DNA from: Schistosoma haematobium
Taxonomy: Eukaryota; Platyhelminthes; Trematoda; Strigeidida; Schistosomatidae
DNA length: 64,000 nt
NCBI RefSeq assembly: GCF_000699445.3
Contig: NC_067195.1
Location: 10,902,287-10,966,286 of the forward strand
Direction: 5' to 3'
Shown here: in pieces, positions 12,013-22,200 of the stretch
Numbering within the stretch: the stretch's first letter is position 1
Layout of the letters: the number at the start of each line of letters is the position of its first letter
Position numbers and translations under genes: made by a program
The notes under the pieces: generated by a model
The model's input: the letters and a program-made list of their open reading frames with translations, nothing else
Told to the model about the DNA's origin: nothing
The model's database searches: none

Positions 12013-12180
12013 TCATTCCACTTGTGGACTGTCTAGACGATAAAAAGACGTGTAAAGGACGGGGCCTACCAACTCGGCAAACCTCTTATAGGTAGGCTAC
12101 CTGTCCATTCACGTAAGGCTGATACAGACAAACAGAAAGAAGCTCACGCGTTCCAAATTGAAAGCATAAACTGCTTATAT

Positions 12181-14927
12181 ATGAACGCCAGGAGTCTACC
12201 AAACAAATTGGATAAACTACGTGGACTTAGCAATGCTAATAAGGCCCATCTGATAGGAATATCTGAAACCTGGATATCTTCTCAGTTCTCGGACCATGAG
12301 TTAGCATTACCCGGGATGTCTTTGTTCCACAATGACAGAAAATCAGGATTTGGGGATGGAGTAGCTGATTACATACGTTCTTGCCTGGAGGTGCATCAAG
12401 TTTGTAACCTTGAGTTTAACAATCTTGAGGAATCTATATGGTGCTCTGTAAGATTGTCTAGTACTTCGAGGTGTCTAGTCGGAGTCATTTACAGAAAGCC
12501 AACTGCCGACATCGAGTACGATAGTCGTATGCTGGAAGGACTATCCCGCTCTACTCGTCTCGGTTTCACACACATCCTGATTCTAGGGGACTTTAATCTC
12601 CCTAGAGTCAACTTCGCGAACACACGTATACTGGAGGCGACAACTCAACTGAAGCTCGGTTCTTCAACCTCATCGATGGCTTGGGATTGTACGAGGATGT
12701 GAGGTCGGCAACTCGTTGGAGAAACAGCCAGACACCATTGCGCTTAGACTGTGTATTCACAAACGAAGAATTCCTAGTCGACAACCTCCCAATCCTGGCT
12801 CCCTGGGAAAAAGCGATCATGCCGTCATAGCCTTCAGTTTTGTCATCAAAACTAAGCTAAGGTATCCCAATAATAATTTGCGTTGGAATTTTAAATGGCT
12901 GAATGTGCCAGCTCTACATGACTATCTACAACAGGTGGTTTGGGATGTTCACCCTCAAATCGATGTGGATGGTCATTGGGACTTCTTACTGCACACACTC
13001 TTATGTGCTACAGACCATTCAGTTCCTCAAACGGTTCCCAAAAGCTTCAAGCCACCTACAGTAATCAAGAACCGTACCCTTCGCCTCCTAAGCCGCAAAC
13101 GGCACTGTTGGGCGGAATACAAACGAACTAATAACGATGGAGCGTATAGGCAATACAAACATATCAGGAACACATGCACGAAGGCTATAAGAGAAGACAG
13201 GCTTCAGTACCAAACAAAGCTTATGGACAAATTTGCCTCTAATCCTAAAAGCTTACTCCGTTATGCAGCTTCTCTTCGTCAAGCCAAAACTGGAGTTTCT
13301 CAACTGGTAGGTCTTAACGGCCCGACCAACAACGATGTCGACGCCGCTAACTTTCTGGCTGAACATTACTCTCAAACATTTCAACCGACTGACATTAACT
13401 TTACTGCTGACAATTTCATTTGCAATTCCACAGGACTTTCCGAAGTGAACCTAAGCGCTGACTTGGTGTTCCGGAAACTGCAGCACTTAAGATTAGACAC
13501 TTCTCCTGGCCCGGACATGATCCATTCCGCCATACTGAGGGAAGCAGACTCAATCCTGGCAACGCCGCTTAGCGTGATGTTCTCACACTCGCTTAGCCGA
13601 GGCAAATTACCGGAAAACTGGAAGTTGGCTCACATCACACCAATTTTCAAAGGAGGTCGACGCAATGAACCTTCAAGTTATCGGCCGGTGGCTCTTCTGT
13701 CATTACCTTCAAAACTCATGGAGTCCCTGATATGCGACGGTTTAAATGACTATCTACTGTCCTTAAATTTCTTCTCACCCCAACAGCATGGTTTCAGGAA
13801 GGGTTACTCCTATATAACCAACCTGCTGACTGCGGTGGACAAATGGACAAGCATCCTCGATTGCAAGGGAAAGCTTGACGTCATTTACCTTGATTTCTCA
13901 AAAGCTTTTGATAAGGTTAACCACTTGTGTCTTATCAACAAGCTCAAACGACTAGGTATCAAACCACCTCTAATCGATTGGCTTACTTCATACCTAAAAA
14001 TCGACACTTTAAGGTTAGGGTTGATTTCACTTTATCTCAGGCTATGGAATGTCCTAGTGGGGTCCCCCAGGGCTCAGTACTAGGACCTCCTCTCTTCTTG
14101 ATCTACATAAATGATCTTCCTCAACAGGTAACGTCAGACTTATTACTTTTTGCCGACGACGTGAAACTTTGGAGAGAGATACGCAACCAAGACGATACAC
14201 AGGCACTTCAGGAGGATCTGACGCGACTTCAAAGTTGGGCAGACGATAACGGACTTACCTTCAACACTTCAAAGTGTAAAGTAGTCCATCTGCGACATGT
14301 CGCAGACTACAGTTATAACTTAGGTAACTCCTCTCTAGTAGTATCCCAAGTAGAAAAAGATTTAGGAGTTCTGATGCCCTACGATTTAAAGTCTTACGCT
14401 AACTGTGACAAAGATACCTTCCGAGCAAACCTTGCACTGGTAACATTGAAGAGCATTTTTGGCCAGTTTGATGGAAGAATTTTCCATGTAATCTTCAATA
14501 GTTTTATCCGTCCCCATTTAGAGTACGGAGCCATAGTATTTCCCCTCATTCCAAAAGGATAAGGACACCCTGGAGCGTATCCAACGGCGAGCCACGAAAT
14601 CAGTTCGAGGACTCAAATTTAAACCTTACGAAGAGCGCCTCCATTCACTTAACCTTTACTCATTAGAGTATAGACGTCTTAGAGGTGACCTGATGGCTTA
14701 TAGTATCCTTAACACTTCTGGACATACTCTCAAACACCTAATTAAGCTTAGTTTCAACACTAACGTAAGAGGTAACACCCAAAAACTGTAGACACAACTT
14801 CTACTCCTTAAGAGTTGTCAAATGCTGGAATGCGCTGCCGGCCGAGCTAGTCCAAGCGACTCTCCAGGAGTCCTTCAAGAGGCAACGTGATCTATTCTTA
14901 AGGACTAAGGATAGTATCACACTATGA
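12181..14927 (+). pseudogene. CR1 ORF2 in copy B, endonuclease plus reverse transcriptase
   Basis: Same protein as in copy A. The endonuclease reads LILGDFNLPRVNFA intact here because the G-run at 12586-12589 is four long. The RT spans about 12716-14562, with SYRPVALLS, LDFSKAFDKVNH, GVPQGSVLGPP and LFADDVKLW. The frame is interrupted at 13996-14000, where the run is AAAAA against six in copy A. The C-terminal extension ends at TGA 14925-14927. The breaks at about 12620, 12810 and 14545 are the same in both copies, so both descend from one already damaged source or one was copied from the other. Confidence 0.85.
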
Positions 14928-15069
14928 TTTACTAATTTCTTTTCCTCTTTTATTGTTAACATACCTAGGTTCCTGCCTGGAGGATTTGGTGATCCCCTGA
15001 TACTAGACACGGAAGCCTGTTAAGCGAAAGCTTCTTCTGTTCCGTCCACAACCATCTGAACCATTCGAA

Positions 15070-15235
15070 TCTCCTCTTACCCCGTTTCCAGTTTAGTTGA
15101 CCTTTTATTTTTTACATATAAATGCTCTTAACAATTATATGTGTGATCAGATTGTTCGAAATGTATTGTGCTAATATATCACATAGCTCTGATAATCTTC
15201 GTCTTCTAATTACAAAGATTATCGTTCATTCGAAG
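15070..15235 (+). mobile_element. PLE 3' tail, right part of the split copy
   Basis: It resumes exactly where the left part (ending 10574) broke off and matches 34078-34235: TCTCCTCTTACCCCGTTTCC, ATATAAATGCTCTTAACAA, GTGATCAGATTGTTCGAAATG, then ATAATCTTCGTCTTC. Confidence 0.85.
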
Positions 15236-17331
15236 GTAATCTGTTATCTGTACACTGGCTTTATTTTAGACCTGACTGTTTTTTACTTTTTCTGGTTACC
15301 TGAAGCCGTTGCAATGGTGAGGGGTGGTATAAAAGTACTTACAAGCGTAATCGAGATGGACCAAATGGTACTTGCTCTGTCGATAAACGAACCAGTGTGA
15401 GGTTATCCTAAACAAGCCTCGAGTCAACTGACTTACATGGAGCAAAGGAAGAAAGACTGATTTCAAGGGGCTTCGTCAGAAATAAAAGCTCAGGACTCCC
15501 CCCGGCCTTCAAATGCCAATGAGCAGGAAACGTCTGGAAAACCCTACTGTAAGACTAGGTCTGTTTCTGGCAGGAACAACAACGACCTGATCACTCAATT
15601 TGTCGACACTCATCTAGGATCTCACATTGTTTGTGGCACGACTGTGATTCTCTCGTAATGAAAGTTGATGGATGTGTACAACAACTGAAAAATCGAGGGC
15701 TGATCACAGTCGTCCGTTAATGAGATTAGGAACTCAGAAGTCGCTTGGTGCATTCCATTGATTTGATATAAGATCTACTCAACCAGCTAATGTCTCAAGG
15801 TATCTCTGTAGTAACCCTGTTGAAAGCGTCCGCAGAATTGCATTCCCATCGCATCCCCTTTTGCAGCGACACCAAATGTAGTAAATGAACACTGAGGTGG
15901 GGAAAATCAACTCATTGTTTGCTACACAATCACAGTAGTTTAGTAAATACAACATCTGCATATCTTCCACCAGCTGTATTATACGAATTCACTGTGTAAC
16001 AACCAAAATGCCAATATTCGGTCTGAACGCAGAACTAACTAACCAAATTTTATTCGATCACACCAGGCCACGTTTTTCTGTATAGCGTACGAAGCATTTT
16101 TGAGTTACTTGTATTGAATTATACCAAAACACCAACTTTGTGCTAAATTTAAATGGTTTTAATTTCAGAAATAGAACAAATTATATCAAAAATACAAAAT
16201 ACCTCAGACGGCACAGCCTGTGCTATATAGTCAGAGGTTTCTTTAACACAAATTAGCGTGCTAAACAATAAAAGAAACAGTTAATACAAAAGAGTTCAAT
16301 ACCTGAGAATCAATAAAAATATTCCCAACACAATGGGATCAGATATCTATCTGCAGGGATTCCAACAATCTTCACATGCATACAGTCACACCCACTGAGC
16401 TTAGTTAAACACGACCTTATTGTCAATAGTCCGGCAACATGCATTGAAAAATTGAGTCTTTTATCAAAGCCACATAATAAAAACCCAGACGAGGAAAACT
16501 GAAGAACACAAAGTGTGATCTGAATAAAGACTAAAATACATGACAGGGACAAGAAACGAATAAGTGACAGTACTGTCCAACGGAATACTGCGGAGGGATT
16601 TTCAGCGTTTTCTTTCCGTTAAATACTGATTTTTTCTTTTACGTTGTTATTGAAATTGCCTTCTGTCTCCTTCTCTGTTCTTTTCATTTGAATCTTCTCA
16701 GTCTTCTACTTCCGATTGGTGTTACGTACTATCTATATCTATCAACATAAGTAGCATACACCACAGTGCGACATATGAAATAAGCAGCTAGTTACGACCC
16801 AGACTCTGAATCGTCTCTACTAGATCTCACACTGATCCATGTCTTTCACTCGCATATCATTGTCAGCAACGATTTGTCAGCCAGACCGAAGATCCTGAAA
16901 GCAAATATACTAGAAAATATCCATTCAGCATCCTTAGTACATTAGACAACAGAATCGGATACCCTATTGACAGTACTCGGAAAGTGCCTAGAAATTTGTA
17001 CATAATAGTTACTACACCTCAAACCCCTCGAACTACACCAAGGTGTTCGAGAAATTTCCCTCCGCTGTTCTGTAAGGAGGTCTGCATCCTCCTCTGTAAG
17101 AAGGAAAAAATAAGTGAGAGATTTAGGCTACTGTGTGGTGACGAAACAAAATACCAGTATCGGAAGCTCAAAATATTTGTACCACGACCCTCCACATATC
17201 TAAAAGGTCATACGAAGAAAAGCTTGGTAAGGAGTCTCTAGAATACCCCAAGTGCTTATACTTGTACATTGCATGATTATTGGAGAACGATTGTGGTAAA
17301 GCTCATGTATCCTGAAATTACTTTGGCAGTG
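15236..17331. other. Non-coding sequence, no family recognised
   Basis: Short frames only; none shows a domain or a familiar element motif. I see no splice-consistent coding run. Confidence 0.45.
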
Positions 17332-18530
17332 TACACAACACAGAGATGCCCTCTCCTTCGATTCAGACAAACCTGTCCCATACACTCTGGATACTGTGAA
17401 CATTAAAGAACTTGATGTCTTTAGTCTACTAAATGGGCTTGACATAGGCGAATCCACGGGATTCGGTGACATGCACCCTGAAGTGCTGGAAGAATTGACA
17501 AATTTTACTACGAATGTTTTGATATATCTGCACTTCAAGGCAGATTACAAAACGACTGGAGTAACGTCACAGTAAGTCCTACCCTTTGAATATGTACGAG
17601 ACATAAATGGGAGAACTCTCGACCTGTAGGCCCAACCAGCGGGGTTGTTAGAATAAAAAACTATTCGAAAAGAGATGTTTTAGTATCTAGACAAAAATTA
17701 GATTCGTTCTGAAAAGCAGCATGCCTTTAGAACAGTTTATTTATGCCTCTCAAACTTATTAGTGGCCCGTGAAAGTTGATGCGCTCTTAAAGTTCAAAAG
17801 TCACCTACAAATGTAGCCAACATTGACTCCATTGAGGCATTAACAAAGTTCTTCACATCCGATTATTATCTAAGTTATGTAATATCAGGATTGAAAGCAG
17901 TTCATTAGTGCGTAAAAAAACTTCCAAGTCGAACATGAACAAAGAGCACGGGTTGGCTAGAAATTGTCTAGCTGAAAAACTGTGCTTAGCGGAGTGCCTC
18001 AAAGTTCAGTTTTGAGGTCAGGGTTGTTTCTCCTGTATGTAAATTATGATGCATATTGGTCACCAAGGTACAGATAAATGCCCGGTGAATAGCAGTGAGC
18101 TACCTATTGTCCAGACACATAGTGAACTAGGGGTCGTCTTTAGCCACGACTTAGAAGCTACCGCACACTGCCGTGTGATAGTCGCAAAGGTCCTAGAATC
18201 CTATTGTCAATAAGTAAAGCTTTCAGTCATGCCGACGCTAAAACCATTTTGCCTTTGTGTACAGTGTTTATTCATCCTGAACTTCAGTACTGGATTCAAG
18301 AGGCTAGCTCCTGTCTGGATAGAAACAGTGAGCTGTTGGAGAAAATGAAAAAATTGCAACTAAGCTGATTCCTGGGGTCGTAAAGATCTCGTATAATGAA
18401 AGACTGTCCAAACTAAACCGATTTCTCTTGTCTTATGGAAGAACCAGAGGCAGTGTAACCGCAGTTTGTCAGTTACTTAGCGATAGATTTACATCCGACA
18501 TACGCTCATTTTTCAAGAACTGAGAATTTA
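17332..18530 (+). pseudogene. Degraded LINE reverse transcriptase (CR1-like)
   Basis: In shifting frames this reads as a non-LTR RT: LLNGLDIGESTGFGDMHPEVL (fingers, counterpart of the SPGPD.IH block), a QHAFRT...CLSNLLVA segment near 17720, SGVPQSSVLRSGLFLLYVN (motif B) near 17990, SELGVVFSHDLEA near 18120, and a C-terminal block near 18400-18520. The catalytic ADD block is missing or deleted between 18040 and 18100. Many stops and indels indicate an old dead copy, unrelated at fine scale to the 5-15 kb CR1 pair. Confidence 0.65.
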
Positions 18531-18957
18531 GGAGGACACTGATAAACTTCGCAAGCCAAGAAAAAATTAAATCGATCTCCTCACCGAATGATCAACAAGT
18601 GGAATTAACCACTTCAATATGTGATTAGGGCTCTATCTGTCAACTCCTTCGAAATAAATTTGATCCAGCTGAGAGACCACCACTCTCAGGACTAACACAG
18701 GCCACCAAGCCTCGCATCTACTTGAAAATGAAATGAAACATGGAAGGGTGGTACATGTATTACTGAAATGTCAAGTAAAACATTGCGACATTAAGTGGGT
18801 TTCCATAAATATGACTGGTGAGTTAGTTATCAGAATCCTATATCTGTTTCTCACTTGGACTACAAAGAATTGTTTAAATGCTTCAAAGGTTCATACGGAA
18901 GCAGGATTTTGGATTGTAAGGTAGTCGGTTGTAGGTCACGAGGCACCACGTCGTAAG
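18531..18957. other. Upstream region of the IST1 gene
   Basis: This is the likely 5' flank and 5' UTR of the gene starting at 18958. I see no convincing TATA box or spliced-leader acceptor and no other gene. Confidence 0.4.
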
Positions 18958-19226
18958 ATGTTCTCAAGTACCTGTGATTACACAAAGTTAAGGTTGAATA
19001 TCAGACTTTGTATTCAACGACTTGAATATGTTCAAAAAAAGAAATCTGAAATATCAAAGGGAATTCGTCGAGAAATCGCGGACCTTTTGAAAGATGGAAA
19101 GGTTGACAGAGCTCGCATTAAAGTCGAACAAATCATTCGGGATGACTACTGTGTGGAAGCCATGGACATTATACAGTCATATCTTGAGACGTTAAACGCG
19201 CGATTCGGGCTAATTCAAGATGCAAA
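18958..19226 (+). CDS. IST1: IST1 exon 1
   Basis: Starts at ATG 18958 (MFSSTCDYTKLRLN) and ends in the codon GAT GCA AA, two bases into a codon, before the donor GTGAGA. Confidence 0.9.
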
Positions 19227-22200
19227 GTGAGACACTATGCTTAGTATTACATAATTTAGGCTGCCAGATGCATCTCTTGAGACACCAATCGCGACTATAC
19301 TATGGTCCAAATCACGAATTAAAAATGAGATTCCTGAGCTAGATATTGTCGGTCAGCAGCTCGCCATTAAGTTTGGTAGGAATTACGTCCGTGAATGTTG
19401 TGAGAAGGCTAACATGGTCAATCGTACCGTCATGACAAAATTGAATTCTATCGTCCCTGGGGCGAATTTGGTTGAAATGTACTTGGTTAGTTACTTTTTC
19501 CAACAATCTAAGGCATTTGGCCTACCGTGTTAATATAGCATTTTATTACTCATTTTGACGCTGTTATTTCCATATGTCCATCAATGTTAGTTCCAACCGC
19601 TTGTTTGATATAGTGCTAATAACTAAATTTCGTTAGATACGACGAAAAATTCAGTCTGTCAGTCACCAAGCTTTTTGTAACTGAGGTTTCAGTACAGTTA
19701 TTCATGACACTTCACTAGTAACACTGCCGAGCTGAAACAAGAACAAACTTGTCAATGAATTCCCAAATTCACTTCCGATTCAGGACCGTTCATTGTACAG
19801 TAAATCTCTAGATCCAGATGCAACCCTTCAAGGTCTGCTAAAATCCGAACCAAATGTGTCATACAATTCATCAGTTTGTATTTAATTGGTGATGAGTGTT
19901 TTTGTCTTAATGATAGCATTTTTTACCGCATCCAAACATTTGCTCATTATAAAATTCTAGTACCAGCGGGTACTGAAAAATATGGGCCATACAGACAAAT
20001 ATTATCGCAGAGGCAAAAAGGGGATAGAAAGTACAACCAAAGTGTTAAGCAATGGTCTTTACAACATAGCCTATGATCCCTAAGCCATAATCATCCAATT
20101 TCTGTTTAGAGAAGTTCATGATAACTAGTTCTAGATAGTTTAGTTGTCCAGGATTCCAGATATCAGAAAGTTCGTCAGAAGGAATCTTTATTCCCTAGTG
20201 ATAACAGTCTGGATACATTTAATCATCCACTTAATGTTCCTATATCCACTTGTTTTTACAGTTTCAGAAGGAATTTTGGCTTCTACACAATTAGTGCTAT
20301 TTTAATGATATTAGGTAGTATTCTCGAACTTGTCTCCTAATGTTTTTGAGGCTTCGGCTTCTAAAAATAGGAAATTCAGCGATTGTATATATGTTAATAT
20401 ATGGAATTTCAAGCATTAATTCCCTGAGAAAATATAATCAGTAAGCATAACCAAATAGATTGTAATACTAGGTTATATAATGTGAATAGTGATAGAGGTT
20501 TGTTTGGCTTCTGTAAGAGGTGTGATAGATTAAACGTTTTTGTCGCAATTACTGAAGGTATTAGAATAGTTTAGCACAATTTAGTGACATCAGTAACAAA
20601 TATGAATAAATTCATGAGAATATGAGAAACAAAGGAATATTCCAAATGCGAAATCAGTGAGATCAAAACTGGTAGTTCAATGCTGTTGTATAGATAATGA
20701 TTTAAAATTAGCATGTTATTTTATTGGATAAAAAGTTTCTTCTGGGTAGTGTTTTTGTCTTTTTCATCAGTTTGTTCGGGAGTTTGGACCAAACACATTT
20801 CATCCACTAGACAATATTGTCTTCATTCATTAAAATCGAGGAATTCTTTTTCTAAAAGTCACCCTACTGTCTTTTCATCTTTCCCTTGAGGTTGATATAA
20901 GTTCGTTTCTTAAAATATCTTATTTCATCCAGTCTTTCATATTGATGGTTTAATTCTTAGCTCTCGTCGTCATCAGGTGTTCAATTTATCACTGCTTTTC
21001 AGCCGAAAAGAAAGCCAGTAATACACTTTATGAATTAAAATAAGTCTGACTATTGTGGTTATCTATAATTGTTTTCATAGATCCCTTTTATCTTATCATA
21101 TTTTGCCTCATAGTGTCTTTATGAAGTTTATAAGCATCTCCCTTTCCATACACAATACCAGGTTGAAATCGCGAAAAGTTATGATGTTAGTTTCACTCCC
21201 GACACACATGTCATTTGCGACTCTAATCTAATGTTCAACGATAACTTGATTGAATTCAAACCTGATAGTTCTCTTGGGTTACCTAGTATGCCATCCAACT
21301 TTGGAGCATGCAGCATGCCATGGGCAACTACATCTATGTCCGATAAAGCTCCTTATCCTACGGAATTTATCAATGAAACTAAGATTCCATCAGGCATCCC
21401 GTCAAATGAAACAATGCCCTCAAACACAACCAGTACGTCCCCTTCATGTTTTTCCCTTAAGTAAATTTATATTTTTAAAAACTAACAATTGATATTTTCG
21501 TAGTCATTCTGTGTTATTCAATTGCTTTTCATATTGTTAATGGTGTTCAGATTTTCTAAGTGTTAGTAAAACTGTAGTGTAGCCCACATAACTTATTCTA
21601 GCTTATGAACAGGCCAATTTATCTATTCTTCTTGAGTCAAGTTTTGACCTTGTTAATTATGTACTGATCAACCCTGACTGTTTTTTATATAGGTGTATGT
21701 GTGTGTACTTTTTATCTTACTTATCACATATCTGTAGCTTATTGATTAACGCTTGGTTAAATCTAGTTGGCTCACACATCATCTCCACTGCACGTCATTT
21801 CGCTTCATCCATCTGATTGTTCAAATTAACGAGTGTACAAAATATACATATTCAAAAATCCATTATCATATTTGGCTTATTTAATCCGGTTATTCACTAA
21901 CACGGATTAAGTCGATAGCTATACGGGAATTGGCGATATGTATACTTCGATAACTAACAGAAATGATCCAACTCGAGTCGATAACATCGTCCTATGTAAT
22001 TGACGTCAAAATAAAGGGTCCCACTAAATAACAACTTTAAAATGCCCTGGTGCGGCCGAGAGTGAGGAGAGTTAGCTCTCCCTCTCGAAATGCTCTCAAG
22101 TGGCCACGTGCATACAACCACTGTCAGGGAAGTCCTACTCACTGTCTTCTTGCGGTAGGGGTGTTGTTTACGAAATTGAGAGGATGAAAAGCGAATGTCC

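Larger units (their letters stand above)
10575..15069 (+). mobile_element. CR1-like LINE, copy B, inserted in a PLE
   Basis: Plus-strand partner of copy A. The shared 5' boundary is GCGCTTTTCGAACGGG at 10577, and the 3' end is AACCATCTGAACCATT near 15064. From about 11470 to the 3' end it is almost identical to copy A. From 10577 to about 11450 it is clearly diverged, and about 260 bases of ORF1 are missing. Insertion split the PLE without an obvious target duplication (at most one A), as is usual for CR1. Frame breaks: about 11440 (deletion junction), 11801 (A-run one shorter than A), about 12620, about 12810, 13996 (A-run one shorter), about 14545 and 14781 (A-run one longer). Confidence 0.85.

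Noticed and set aside
19876..20076. 66-codon frame inside IST1 intron 2
   Set aside because: It lies between two exons that join in frame without it and has no recognisable features.
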